Below, piece by piece: positions 53,642 to 62,588 of a stretch of DNA of 64,000 nucleotides; position 1 is the first letter of the stretch; each line of letters opens with the position of its first letter. The translations under genes and the position numbers were made by a program. Under the pieces are notes generated by a model. The model was not told where the DNA came from and did no database searches. It saw only the letters and a program-made list of their open reading frames with translations. The DNA comes from Psychrobacillus psychrotolerans. GTDB lineage: Bacteria; Bacillota; Bacilli; Bacillales_A; Planococcaceae. The stretch lies in contig NZ_FOXU01000001.1 of the NCBI RefSeq assembly GCF_900115805.1, forward strand, positions 124,001 through 188,000. Direction: 5' to 3'.

Positions 53642-54394
53642 ATGAAAAGAACAGTATTGGTAACGGGCAGTAGTAGAGGTTTGGGATCGGCTATTGTAAA
53701 AGAATTGGCACATCAAGGATTTAAAGTGGTTATTAACTACTATAAAAGTAAAGATGCCGCTGAAGAGCTTGTTTCTATACTAGGTAAAGAGAATGCAATT
53801 GCAATTTGTGCAGATGTCACAAATCGGGCAGAAGTCGATGCCTTGGTAAAGAAAGCAACCGAATATTTTGGTCAAATAGATGTTGTAGTCAACAATGCAT
53901 TGGTAGGTTTCAAATTTGATCCAAACAAACAGAAATCCTTTACAGAACTTACTTGGGAGGATTATCAAAAACAACTAGACGGCACTTTAAAAGCCGCATT
54001 TAATGTAGTCCAAAGTGTTATACCTCAATTTATTGAACGACGAAATGGAAGTATTATAAGCATTGGTACCAATTTGTATCAAAACCCTGTTGTTCCTTAT
54101 CATGAATATACAACAGCAAAGGCTGGACTAATTGGTTTTACGCGAAATATCGCCGCTGAACTGGGACAATTCGGCATAAGAGCAAATGTAGTTTCAGGTG
54201 GATTATTAAAAACGACTGACGCCAGTGCTTTTACAACTCCTGAAGTATTCGATTTAATTGCTCAATCAACGCCTTTGAAGAAAGTAACTAGCCCTGAAGA
54301 TGTAGCCAATATGGTCGCTTATTTATCTTCAGAAAATGCTGATGGTATTACAGGTCAGAATTTAACAGTAGATGGCGGTTTGACAATGAACTAG
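53642..54394 (+). CDS. Short-chain dehydrogenase under TPP-riboswitch control
   Basis: 250 residues, classical SDR: LVTGSSRGLGSAIV, NNALVGF (NNAG variant), Ser in SIGTNLY, YTTAKAG (Tyr-x-x-x-Lys), DGGLTMN end. FabG-like overall. It is the first gene after the thiamine riboswitch and lies 79 bases before a flavin monooxygenase gene with no terminator between. A role in converting a thiazole or thiamine-breakdown compound is inferred from position only. Start ATG 53642 or the adjacent ATG 53639 (GGGAGTGG upstream). Confidence 0.85.
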   Translation: MKRTVLVTGSSRGLGSAIVKELAHQGFKVVINYYKSKDAAEELVSILGKENAIAICADVTNRAEVDALVKKATEYFGQIDVVVNNALVGFKFDPNKQKSFTELTWEDYQKQLDGTLKAAFNVVQSVIPQFIERRNGSIISIGTNLYQNPVVPYHEYTTAKAGLIGFTRNIAAELGQFGIRANVVSGGLLKTTDASAFTTPEVFDLIAQSTPLKKVTSPEDVANMVAYLSSENADGITGQNLTVDGGLTMN

Positions 54395-54473
54395 TAACTT
54401 AATTTATAATAGATAGTCTTACAAAAATAGACGATTTAAGCAGTCACTCATGACATAGGTAGAGGAGTAGCTA

Positions 54474-55793
54474 ATGAAAGGAAATCAAAGAAAACAAATC
54501 CACTTAGGCGTATTGCTGTATGGATGTGGACATCATCAGGCTGCTTGGTTAATGCCTGATTCAAGCATTGAATGCATCGGGAACATTTCTTATTACCAAT
54601 CCTTAGCACAGTTAGCTGAAACGGGTTGCTTTGATGCGGTGTTCTTTGCCGACAATCAATCATTCCCTGCCAACGCCTCAAATGAAATGCCAGCATTTTG
54701 GTTAGATCCAGTGGTCAATTTAACTGCTATTTCTCAAGTGACAAATTATGTGGGATTAGTTTCAACAATCTCAAGTACCTTTTCGAATCCTTACACTGCT
54801 TCGCGACAACTGTTAAGCCTAGATCACATTACAAACGGACGTGTCGGGTGGAATCTCGTTACCTCAATGAGGGACGAGGAAGCATTAAATCATAGTATGT
54901 CGGAACTGCCTTCTCATGATAAACGGTATGAAAAGGCCGAAGAATTTGCTTCTTTAATGAATAAACTATTTCTATCATGGGACAGCAAGGAGATTCTATA
55001 TAATCGAGCAGAAAAACAGTTAATCAATCCTGTTAATATACAACCTGTTGACCACAATGGGACCTATTTTAAAGTGAAGGGCCCATCCACGACGCCAAAA
55101 AGCCCTCAAGGCAAACCAGTAGCCATGCAAGCAGGGGCATCTAAACAAGGGATTGCATTAGCTGCGAAATATGCAGATGCCGTCTATTCAGTGTCATGGA
55201 ACTTAAACCAAGCGAAAAAGTACCGCAAGAAGTTGGATGAACAGGTTAAGCAATACGAAGACTGTAATCGACATATTAAAGTATTCCCAGGCTTAGTCAC
55301 TTATGTAGGGCGTACTCATGAAGAAGCTTTTGCCAAAAAATCAGCGTTAGATGAGAAATTACCTGTAGAAACGGCTTTAAAACAGTTGAGCTTCTTTCTC
55401 CAGCAAGATTGTTCTAAATGGGACATTGAACTAAAAGTACCTCCATTACCTCCGGCAGAAGAATTTATGGGTCCGGTTGGACGATACGAAACAATATTAG
55501 AAATTATTAAAGATACTCAACCTACAGTAAAAGAACTCTTAGGATACCTTAATGCAGGTGGCGGACATTTCACGCTGATTGGTACTCCTGAGAAAATTGT
55601 GGATCAGATGGAGGTTTGGATTGAGGCGGGTGTAGCGGACGGATTTAATCTTATGCCACCTACATTGCCTGGTAGTTTAGAGGACTTTGTTGAACTCATT
55701 GTTCCTGAAATGCAAAAAAGGAATATTTTCAGAAAGCAATATGAGGGGCATACCCTCCGTGAGCATTTGGGGTTACCAATAGGAATTAGTTAA
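54474..55793 (+). CDS. FMN-dependent LLM monooxygenase, NtaA/SnaA/DszA family
   Basis: 439 residues, TIM-barrel luciferase-like monooxygenase. IHLGVLLYGCGHHQAAW and FFADNQSFPANASNEMPAFWLDP start it, LVSTISSTFSNPYTASRQLLSLDHITNGRVGWNLVTS is the family signature, and the end LIVPEMQKR is typical. Relatives attack C-S or C-N bonds using reduced FMN from a separate reductase. Located between the riboswitch-linked SDR and thiM, it probably acts in thiazole/thiamine salvage. No reductase gene is adjacent. AGAGGAGTAG before ATG. Confidence 0.88.
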   Translation: MKGNQRKQIHLGVLLYGCGHHQAAWLMPDSSIECIGNISYYQSLAQLAETGCFDAVFFADNQSFPANASNEMPAFWLDPVVNLTAISQVTNYVGLVSTISSTFSNPYTASRQLLSLDHITNGRVGWNLVTSMRDEEALNHSMSELPSHDKRYEKAEEFASLMNKLFLSWDSKEILYNRAEKQLINPVNIQPVDHNGTYFKVKGPSTTPKSPQGKPVAMQAGASKQGIALAAKYADAVYSVSWNLNQAKKYRKKLDEQVKQYEDCNRHIKVFPGLVTYVGRTHEEAFAKKSALDEKLPVETALKQLSFFLQQDCSKWDIELKVPPLPPAEEFMGPVGRYETILEIIKDTQPTVKELLGYLNAGGGHFTLIGTPEKIVDQMEVWIEAGVADGFNLMPPTLPGSLEDFVELIVPEMQKRNIFRKQYEGHTLREHLGLPIGIS

Positions 55794-55878
55794 GTTGGTC
55801 CATGATCCACCAGGAATCACTATTTACGGCATCAAGATTGAGAAAGACAATCTTAGGATGTGGAAGGGGAAGTTGTTG

Positions 55879-56634
55879 ATGAATGTATCTATACGTGAAA
55901 AATCACCAATCGTACATTGTATGACAAACAAAGTCGTGGCGAATTTTCAAGCCAATGGATTGCTTGCTATTGGAGCATCACCGATTATGGGAGATGAAGA
56001 AAGAGAAGTGGAAGAACTAGTCACACTCTCCAATATTCTCTCATTGAATATTGGCACTTTAAATGAACGAACGTACAGCAGTATGCTAGTGGCTGGAAGA
56101 GTTGCAAATCAAATAGGAATCCCTGTAGTGCTTGACCCCGTCGGAGTGGGAGCTACTCGATATCGTCTTCAAGCGGTGGATAGACTTCTAGATGAAGTCA
56201 AAATAAATTTAATACGATGTAATACTGGTGAACTGGCGTCACTTATGAAAAAAGAATGGGCTTCCAAGGGAGTAGATTCAGGGAACGGACAACTTGATCG
56301 AAAAGAAGAGGCTATGGCTTTAGCTAGACAAAAAGAGTGCATAGTCGTTGTGACAGGAGAAGAAGACATTGTGACGGATGGAAGTTGTTTGAAGACAGTA
56401 AGAGCAGGGCACGTTCGAATGACAACAGTAACTGGAACAGGCTGCTTACTGAGTAGTATTTTAGGAGCTCACCTTGCCTTGACATCAAAAAACCATGTAG
56501 AACTTTTGAGTAGTGCTTTGTACGAATATGGAGCATCAGGAGAAGAGGCTGCAGAGAAAACAGAATTTTCCGGGGCATTTCAACAAGCTTTTCTTGATCG
56601 ATTAAGTGCAAGAGGATGGAGATACGATGTCTGA
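55879..56634 (+). CDS. thiM: Hydroxyethylthiazole kinase
   Basis: 251 residues, ribokinase-like fold: VHCMTNKVVANFQANGLLAIGASPIM, VVLDPVGVGATRYR, and the anion hole/catalytic base in VTGTGCLLSSI. It phosphorylates hydroxyethylthiazole for salvage into thiamine. ATG 55879 has GGAAGGGGAAG upstream; the open frame from 55795 adds 28 residues that do not resemble the family. It overlaps thiD by eight bases. Confidence 0.93.
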   Translation: MNVSIREKSPIVHCMTNKVVANFQANGLLAIGASPIMGDEEREVEELVTLSNILSLNIGTLNERTYSSMLVAGRVANQIGIPVVLDPVGVGATRYRLQAVDRLLDEVKINLIRCNTGELASLMKKEWASKGVDSGNGQLDRKEEAMALARQKECIVVVTGEEDIVTDGSCLKTVRAGHVRMTTVTGTGCLLSSILGAHLALTSKNHVELLSSALYEYGASGEEAAEKTEFSGAFQQAFLDRLSARGWRYDV

Positions 56635-57493
56635 TTCAATGCCATGTGTTTTAACGATTGCAGGTTCTGACTCAGGTGGAGGAGCCGGGATACAAGCAGA
56701 TATAAAATCTTTTCAAGAACGAGATGTATTTGGAACGAGTGTTATTACAGCAATCACTGCTCAAAACACTTGCGGGGTGCAAGGTGTCTATCCCGTAGAA
56801 GCAAAAGCTGTCCAACAACAGCTCCAATCTGTTGGAGAGGATTTCTTTATTTCAGCAGTTAAAACTGGGATGCTCTTTAACACAGATACAATCGCTCTTG
56901 TCGCGAATGCAATATCAGAGTACAGGTGGAAAAATATCGTCGTCGATCCCGTGATGGTTTCAACCAGTGGACATATCTTGTTAGAGGAGGAAGCGATTGA
57001 TACCTTGAAAACGAAACTCTTCCCTTTAGCACGTATCGTCACACCAAACATACCAGAAGCTGAGCATCTAACAGGATTAAAAATTGAAAAAGATATTGAT
57101 ATTTTAAAGGCTGCAGAAAGAATTTTATCGATGGGTGTCAAATCGGTGCTTATCAAGGGTGGTCATAAAAAAGACGAATATGTAGAAGACGTATATGTTG
57201 ACGAAAAAGGCGTATGTATCCGTTTCAGTTCAAAGCGAATCGATACAAAAAATACCCACGGAACAGGCTGTACCTTCAGTGCAGTCCTCACAGCTGAATT
57301 GGGTAAGAGAAATAATATTGATGAAGCATTGATGACCTCCAAAAGATACATTCAATCTGCAATCGAAAACGTTATCTCACTCGGACATGGGCATGGTCCT
57401 ACTAACCACGGAGCCTATAGAAAAAAAGGCATAAAGGAGAGGATTATTAGTGTTCAAGAAACCATCGATTTATTTCATAATGGGGACAGCTAA
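56627..57493 (+). CDS. thiD: HMP/HMP-P kinase
   Basis: 288 residues, ribokinase family: LTIAGSDSGGGAGIQADIKSFQ, ITAQNTCGVQGV, VVDPVMVSTSGH, LIKGGHK, and GTGCTFSAVL with the catalytic Cys/Asp region. It phosphorylates hydroxymethylpyrimidine twice. It starts inside thiM and its end overlaps thiE by 44 bases. Confidence 0.93.
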   Translation: MSDSMPCVLTIAGSDSGGGAGIQADIKSFQERDVFGTSVITAITAQNTCGVQGVYPVEAKAVQQQLQSVGEDFFISAVKTGMLFNTDTIALVANAISEYRWKNIVVDPVMVSTSGHILLEEEAIDTLKTKLFPLARIVTPNIPEAEHLTGLKIEKDIDILKAAERILSMGVKSVLIKGGHKKDEYVEDVYVDEKGVCIRFSSKRIDTKNTHGTGCTFSAVLTAELGKRNNIDEALMTSKRYIQSAIENVISLGHGHGPTNHGAYRKKGIKERIISVQETIDLFHNGDS

Positions 57494-58106
57494 TGTGAAG
57501 GATGAGGAACCGTTGACGGTTCTAGAGGACGCATTACAGGCAGGAATCACGCACTTCCAATTACGCGAAAAAGGGAAAGGTGCACTAGTTGGTAGCGAAT
57601 TAGTTGCATTTGCTCAAGCGTGTAAAAGACTATGTAAAATCTATGGTGTACCATTTATTGTGAATGATGATGTTGAACTTGCACTATCCGTCCAAGCTGA
57701 CGGAATCCACCTCGGGCAAGGAGATTGGAAGGAAGGGGTGAAAGAAGTCATCACAAGCAAAGGGATGGTTCTTGGTCGCTCAGTACATACCATGCACGAA
57801 GCGAAAGATGCTATTCGCTCAGGTGCAGATTATTTAGGAGTAGGCTCGGTGTTCCCTACTCTTACAAAGCCAGATGCTGAACATGAGGTGGGTGCTTCCA
57901 CTTCCCTTATTCGGGAACTCCATGAGCGCTTTCCGAACATTCCAGTTATAGGTATAGGCGGAATTGAACCGTCAAATGTTCATGTTGTCTGGGAAGCAGG
58001 TGCGACAGGCGTAGCGGTTATTTCTTGTATTTGTAAAACGAGTGAGCGAAGAGAAGTGATATCAAAACTTTCACCTCCGCTTAAAATAGAGAGGCGGGCA
58101 CGATGA
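57450..58106 (+). CDS. thiE: Thiamine-phosphate synthase
   Basis: 218 residues, TIM barrel: FQLREKGKG (pyrophosphate-binding Arg/Lys), FIVNDDVELAL, GIHLGQGD, YLGVGSVFPTLTKP and GIGGI..NV..V, all typical. It joins HMP-PP and thiazole phosphate. GTG 57450 with AAGGAGAGG upstream. Its stop overlaps the thiW start (ATGA). Confidence 0.93.
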   Translation: MFKKPSIYFIMGTANVKDEEPLTVLEDALQAGITHFQLREKGKGALVGSELVAFAQACKRLCKIYGVPFIVNDDVELALSVQADGIHLGQGDWKEGVKEVITSKGMVLGRSVHTMHEAKDAIRSGADYLGVGSVFPTLTKPDAEHEVGASTSLIRELHERFPNIPVIGIGGIEPSNVHVVWEAGATGVAVISCICKTSERREVISKLSPPLKIERRAR

Positions 58107-58600
58107 AATCACAAAAGTTGGTACTAATGGCGATGTTTGTGTCCATAGGAGTATTAGGGTCTGCATTTATTTGGTTTCCTGCTGGCATAGCAAAAGCGTA
58201 TCCTATTCAACACGCAATAAATGTGTTGTCTGCGGTTTTTTTGGGACCTATAGGAGCCGTTGGTGTTGCACTGATGACTGCAGTCATACGGATTTTCACA
58301 GGTACTGGTTCACTTCTAGCTATTCCTGGTGGAATCATTGGAGCCCTGCTTGCAGGTGTTCTGTATAAAATCACAGGTAGAGTAGGAATGGCGGTAGTTG
58401 GTGAAATTGTTGGCACAGGATTGTTAGCGTCTTTAGTTGCAGTTCCCTACGCAAAAGTTTTTATGGGATCAGAATTCGGCGCATTGTTTTTTGTTCCAGC
58501 ATTTTTTGCCTCTAGTCTAAGTGGGGCTTTGATTGCTTGGATTATTGCTAAGAGAATTGAAAGAAGCTCGATACGGTTAGTTGACCACTCATTAAAATAA
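58103..58600 (+). CDS. thiW: ECF transporter S component, ThiW family
   Basis: 165 residues, about five membrane helices: FVSIGVLGSAFIWFPAGIAKAYPIQHAINVLSAVFLGPIGAVGVALM then GTGSLLAIPGGIIGALLAGVLYKITGR. ThiW is the predicted thiazole-specific substrate subunit that uses shared EcfAAT energising modules encoded elsewhere. The four-base overlap with thiE and the TPP riboswitch support thiazole uptake for ThiM. Confidence 0.9.
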   Translation: MKSQKLVLMAMFVSIGVLGSAFIWFPAGIAKAYPIQHAINVLSAVFLGPIGAVGVALMTAVIRIFTGTGSLLAIPGGIIGALLAGVLYKITGRVGMAVVGEIVGTGLLASLVAVPYAKVFMGSEFGALFFVPAFFASSLSGALIAWIIAKRIERSSIRLVDHSLK

Positions 58601-58778
58601 AAGTGTTTGCACTTTTGATTCCACAATCTTTCCAGGTAATACATTGTCAATTTTATTGTAAATTACCGTCGAACATAGAACTAAAAAACAATTCACACTA
58701 ATAATTTCAGAATTTTCATAAAGAACAGTTTTTATTGTGTTATAATTTTCCGTAGTGTAAAAGGAGGTACAGGTCCAA

Positions 58779-58848
58779 TGGTAAAAAAATAAAATGAGAA
58801 AATCTTAAAATGTTTTATTAACCTTAGTATAAACGTGTAGATTTTCTC
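58779..58848 (+). promoter_or_regulatory. Candidate leader peptide and hairpin before the MBL gene
   Basis: AAAGGAGGTACAGGTCC is followed by ATG GTA AAA AAA TAA (58779-58793), a four-codon reading frame with an unusually good ribosome binding site. A 10-base stem follows, GAGAAAATCT (58796-58805) with AGATTTTCTC (58839-58848), then T-rich sequence. This is the layout of a translation-linked attenuator. Evidence is positional only. Confidence 0.35.
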
Positions 58849-58886
58849 TTTCATGGAATTAATATCTAGAATAGAGGAGACATAAC

Positions 58887-59732
58887 ATGTTAAATAAATT
58901 AAGTAATACTATTTATTATTTATCTAATCAAGATAATAACGAAAGACCAACATTAGGATTGGTATGTGGTGATAGTTATAGTTTAATAATCGATTCAGGT
59001 AATTCACCTCAGCATGCTAAAGACTTTTTACTAGAAATCGAGAAGCTAAATGTACCACCAGTTAAATATGTTGTTATTACCCATGCACATTGGGATCACT
59101 TTCTAGGAATGAATGAATTTGATGCAACTGTTATTGTTAATAGTCAAACAAACGAAATCATAAAAGAATGGCAAAGTTTTTCCTATGACGATCGTTCTCT
59201 CAAGAGCTATGTGAATACTAATCAAATGAGTGCTATGTGTATGAATATTATACAAACTGATATGCCAAACAGGAATAGTTTTAAGCTAAAATCTCCAGAT
59301 GTAATCTTTGAAAAAACATTAACTATTGATTTGGGTAATAAAGTTTGCATACTTGAAAAAATCAAAAGTACTCATTCGGAGGACTCTACGGTCATTTACA
59401 TCCCTGATGAAAAAGTTGTCTTTTTAGGTGATTGTGCATATGGTACAACGACAAATTCTTTATTTCATTTCAAGCAATCATTGTTATTACCAATGATTAA
59501 AGATATTCTAAAATATAATGCTGAAATGTTTTTACTTGGTCATGAATCGATCTGTGATTCTACTGAAATGGATATATATTGGAGAGAGTTAACAAGATCA
59601 AGTCAAGTTGTAAAATCGTCCTCACTAGAAGATGCTTTAGAGTGCTTTATAGTAGAAAATAAAAGGGACCCTAATAATAATGAATTATTTTTCATAAAAG
59701 CATTTGTTAATGACCATATTATTCAATCATAA
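58887..59732 (+). CDS. MBL-fold metallohydrolase
   Basis: 281 residues. The motif VITHAHWDHFLG carries the zinc ligands, followed by STHSEDSTVIYIPDEKVVFLGDCAYG (His and Asp ligands) and LLGHES. Similar to beta-lactamase-fold hydrolases of unknown substrate. GAGGAGACAT before ATG. It follows the thiamine operon but is separated by 286 bases with its own leader, so a link to thiamine is doubtful. Confidence 0.8.
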   Translation: MLNKLSNTIYYLSNQDNNERPTLGLVCGDSYSLIIDSGNSPQHAKDFLLEIEKLNVPPVKYVVITHAHWDHFLGMNEFDATVIVNSQTNEIIKEWQSFSYDDRSLKSYVNTNQMSAMCMNIIQTDMPNRNSFKLKSPDVIFEKTLTIDLGNKVCILEKIKSTHSEDSTVIYIPDEKVVFLGDCAYGTTTNSLFHFKQSLLLPMIKDILKYNAEMFLLGHESICDSTEMDIYWRELTRSSQVVKSSSLEDALECFIVENKRDPNNNELFFIKAFVNDHIIQS

Positions 59733-59775
59733 TAATTCTATAGAATAAGAATACATCATTTAAATATAAAAATTA

Positions 59776-59811
59776 GCCACCTCATTTAAAAATTGAAATG
59801 AGGTGGCTTTT
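59776..59811 (+). terminator. Terminator after the MBL gene
   Basis: GCCACCTCATTT / AAATGAGGTGGC perfect stem with T-run. The rest of 59733-60060 shows no gene. Confidence 0.88.
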
Positions 59812-60071
59812 AATGACCAAGTTTTTTTCTCATTTTTCTTATTATGAATTATTTACTTTTCCTGCCTTTCGAAAAGATGGAATATTTGCTAAACTTAAAA
59901 AGTCTTATAATCTATTCTTTAAAACCATATATTATATATGGATTTTCGTCACTATGAAGGAACTGTAGCTTCTCTGTTTAAAAGAGTCAAAAAGCTGTCA
60001 CAAGCAATTATGAGGTCAAATAGGAGGAAATTTGATACGATAGGTACAGTAAATCGGAAAGGTTGACTGCC

Positions 60072-60782
60072 GTGAGTACAGACGTAAACCTTCTATTGGC
60101 ATTTGGTGCAGGGTTTTTAAGCTTCATATCTCCTTGTACGCTACCATTGTATCCTGCATTTTTATCATACATTACAGGAATGTCATTAGAAGAAATAAAA
60201 ACAGATAAAAAATTAATGCAAAAAAGAGGAATGCTTCATACGTTATTCTTCTTATTAGGTTTTTCTATCATCTTTGTTGCGATAGGGTTCGCAACATCTC
60301 TGGTAGGTACATTTTTCATCCAATATGATGATTTACTTCGTCAAATTGGAGCAATATTCATTGTTATCTTCGGATTAATCATTGTAGGCGTATTTAAGCC
60401 AGAGTTTTTAATGAAAGAAAAAAAAGTTCATTTTAAAAATCGTCCGGCTGGTTATATAGGTACTATTTTAATCGGAATGGCATTTGCTGCAGGATGGACA
60501 CCATGTACTGGCCCCATATTAGCTGCCGTTATCGTAATGGCAGGATCCAATCCTGATGCTGGTATGTGGTATATGCTTGCTTATGTATTTGGGTTCGCAA
60601 TTCCATTTTTCGTATTGTCATTCTTTGTAACGCGACTTAACTGGATACGTAAAAATAGTAATTTAATCGTTAAAGTTGGCGGTTATATTATGATTGCACT
60701 TGGATTGATTTTATTTTTTGATGGATTAACGTATATTATTCGTATATTAAGTCCAATTTTCGGAGACTTCACTGGATTTTAA
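60072..60782 (+). CDS. ccdA: Cytochrome c biogenesis thiol-disulfide transporter
   Basis: 236 residues, six membrane helices of the DsbD/CcdA family. The two redox cysteines lie in [13 protein letters not shown] and [10 protein letters not shown]. It passes electrons across the membrane to reduce apocytochrome c cysteines. GTG 60072 fits the GGAAAGG site better than TTG 60063. First of the conserved ccdA-yneI-yneJ set. Confidence 0.93.
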   Translation: MSTDVNLLLAFGAGFLSFISPCTLPLYPAFLSYITGMSLEEIKTDKKLMQKRGMLHTLFFLLGFSIIFVAIGFATSLVGTFFIQYDDLLRQIGAIFIVIFGLIIVGVFKPEFLMKEKKVHFKNRPAGYIGTILIGMAFAAGWTPCTGPILAAVIVMAGSNPDAGMWYMLAYVFGFAIPFFVLSFFVTRLNWIRKNSNLIVKVGGYIMIALGLILFFDGLTYIIRILSPIFGDFTGF

Positions 60783-60798
60783 CAGGAGGAATTATGCA

Positions 60799-61164
60799 AT
60801 GCCAACAGTATTAGTAGTAGATGATGCGGTATTTATGCGCACAACGATTAAGAGAATGCTAGAAAATCATCAGTTTGAGGTTGTTGGCGAAGCAGCTAAT
60901 GGAGAGGAAGCTGTAAATCTGTATAAGCAGCTTCTGCCAGATGTCGTAACGATGGATGTCACAATGCCTGGTATGAATGGTATAGAAGCTGTAAAAGAAA
61001 TTATTGCGGAATTTCCTGCAGCCAAAATAGTAATGGTAACCGCGTTAGGACAACAAAAACTAATCGTTGATGCTTTGGAACTTGGAGCAAAAGACTTCAT
61101 TACGAAACCTTTCGATCCAGATCGAATTGTGAATGTGTTACATAATGTTACTTCGGATATATAG
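60799..61164 (+). CDS. ccdB: CheY-like single-domain response regulator (CcdB/YneI)
   Basis: 121 residues, one receiver domain: acidic pocket in VVDDAVFMR, phospho-acceptor Asp in [10 protein letters not shown], Thr in VMVTALG, and Lys in FITKPF. No output domain. The B. subtilis counterpart lies between ccdA and ccdC; its role in cytochrome c maturation is not established. It lies 16 bases after ccdA with AGGAGGAAT upstream. Confidence 0.9.
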   Translation: MPTVLVVDDAVFMRTTIKRMLENHQFEVVGEAANGEEAVNLYKQLLPDVVTMDVTMPGMNGIEAVKEIIAEFPAAKIVMVTALGQQKLIVDALELGAKDFITKPFDPDRIVNVLHNVTSDI

Positions 61165-61339
61165 TAACATCATGCCGGTTTAACAGGCTGTAATACCCCG
61201 ACAAAAAGAAAACACATATCGAGAGTCAGGGGAGAACTGCCTGGGTAAACCCTTATGTTCTACACATCCGTCCTTGTAAAGTGAAGTACCCCTGATGGGT
61301 GAATCACTTTAAACAACTAAAAGATATGGGGAATTACAA
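61165..61339 (+). other. Candidate structured RNA between ccdB and ccdC
   Basis: A 175-base gap inside a normally tight gene set. Complementary pairs: TCAGGGG (61226-61232) with CCCCTGA (61289-61295); GAAC..GGGT (61234-61247) with ACCC..GTTC (to 61260) forming an inner hairpin; AAAGTGA (61278-61284) with TCACTTT (61304-61310) enclosing the CCCCTGA strand, so the first and third helices would form a pseudoknot or be alternatives. No T-run terminator and no known RNA class recognised. Confidence 0.45.
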
Positions 61340-61840
61340 ATGTTAGATAAAATATCTCCAAATATGATGCTTATTGCTTCCACCGTAGTAGCCATTGGCA
61401 TGGGAATTCTTGTTACAACAGTTCGTGCAAAATCTGCTAAACAACCAGCAAGCGTGAAAAAGATATTATTACCGCCAATGTTCATGTCCACTGGTGCATT
61501 GATGTTCGTGTTTCCTTATTTCCGTGTTAACTTAATGGAATTTTTGGAAGCAATTGCGGCAGGATTACTTTTCTCCATTTTTCTAATTTGGACATCGAAA
61601 TTTGAAAGAAGAGACGGAGAAATATATTTAAAACAATCCAAAGCATTTATATTCATTTTGTTTGGTTTGTTGATCGTACGCATCATTAGTAAAGTATTAT
61701 TAAGCTCAACTATTGAAATTGGTGCTCTTAGTGGTATGTTTTGGATATTAGCTTTTGGTATGATTGTTCCATGGAGACTTGCCATGTACCTGCAATTTAA
61801 AAAAATACAAAATCAAACCGAAAAAGTGAGCACCCTGTAA
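61340..61840 (+). CDS. ccdC: CcdC-family membrane protein (YneJ)
   Basis: 166 residues, about four membrane helices (MMLIASTVVAIGMGILVTTV; LPPMFMSTGALMFVFPYF; FIFILFGLLIVRIISKVLLS; MFWILAFGMIVPWRLAMYL). The family is associated with CcdA in cytochrome c maturation in Bacillales; the biochemical role is unknown. It lies 175 bases after ccdB, with a structured gap between them. GATATGGGGAA precedes ATG. Confidence 0.9.
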   Translation: MLDKISPNMMLIASTVVAIGMGILVTTVRAKSAKQPASVKKILLPPMFMSTGALMFVFPYFRVNLMEFLEAIAAGLLFSIFLIWTSKFERRDGEIYLKQSKAFIFILFGLLIVRIISKVLLSSTIEIGALSGMFWILAFGMIVPWRLAMYLQFKKIQNQTEKVSTL

Positions 61841-61863
61841 TTTAGGAATGCTCGCTTTTTTGA
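61831..61863 (+). terminator. Terminator after ccdC
   Basis: AAAGTGAGCA / TGCTCGCTTTTTT stem-loop. Confidence 0.82.
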
Positions 61864-61926
61864 GTATATAGAATATAAAGCTAGTTTCCCCTCTATATCA
61901 AAGAAGGATTCGATGTTAAGAACTAC

Positions 61927-62400
61927 TTAATCATCTTTATACTCATAGCCTGGAAACCTTACTACTTCCCACTTTCGTTTTCGAAGAGAGTTCATAACCT
62001 CTTCCCCTATGTTTAAATTACTTTCCATGATGTTTTTAGGAGTTAATGCCATCCACTGTGTCAGAGAAATATCTTTGTAGATTGGCGCTTTAAAAACCTC
62101 TAATTATCAATAAGGTGTATCTCCTGTATTTTGAATATAATGGACGAAACAGAAGGGCATGTATCCAACGCTTCCTTCTCTTACATCGAATGTCCTAGCA
62201 GTACCATCCGCTGCATAACCTCTCATACGTCCCTGACCGGTTAAAAACTATTGGTACTCATCATTATTTGGGTACCAATGCATTTCCCTTATAGCTCCTG
62301 GCAAAATTTCTACAAGTGCTGCTGAAATCAATTCAGACACAGGAAAATTCCTTGAATCTACAACACGTACTGAATCTCCAGGAGAAGGTGGGGAAATAGC
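61927..62400 (-). pseudogene. Oxalate decarboxylase (bicupin) remnant
   Basis: The minus strand reads through the second cupin domain of OxdC-type enzymes: [20 protein letters not shown][26 protein letters not shown] ... [19 protein letters not shown]-stop-stop-LEVFKAP ... SLTQWMALTPKNIMESNL. In-frame stops interrupt it, and the N-terminal cupin is missing. Metal-ligand positions (H in MHWYP, E in NDEYQ, H in FVHYIQ) can still be recognised. A dead gene lying between ccdC and yneK. Confidence 0.88.
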
Positions 62401-62437
62401 GCTCAAAGAAATGGTCCTAAACCTATTGTTAATAAAA

Positions 62438-62478
62438 AGAAACTATCTTGAACAATACTGTTCAAAATAGTTTCTTTT
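62438..62478. terminator. Strong inverted repeat, probable terminator
   Basis: AAGAAACTAT..TTGAACA / TGTTCAA..ATAGTTTCTT stem with T-rich flank, beyond the oxdC remnant. It could have terminated transcription on either strand. Confidence 0.6.
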
Positions 62479-62588
62479 CTTGTGCTCTAACTTTACTAGG
62501 TTATTACTACCTTAATTGGGAGCGTATTCTTCTCTACTAATTTAATGATATGAGTAATGTCTATACATTAAGAACACTTACAGGTTTG

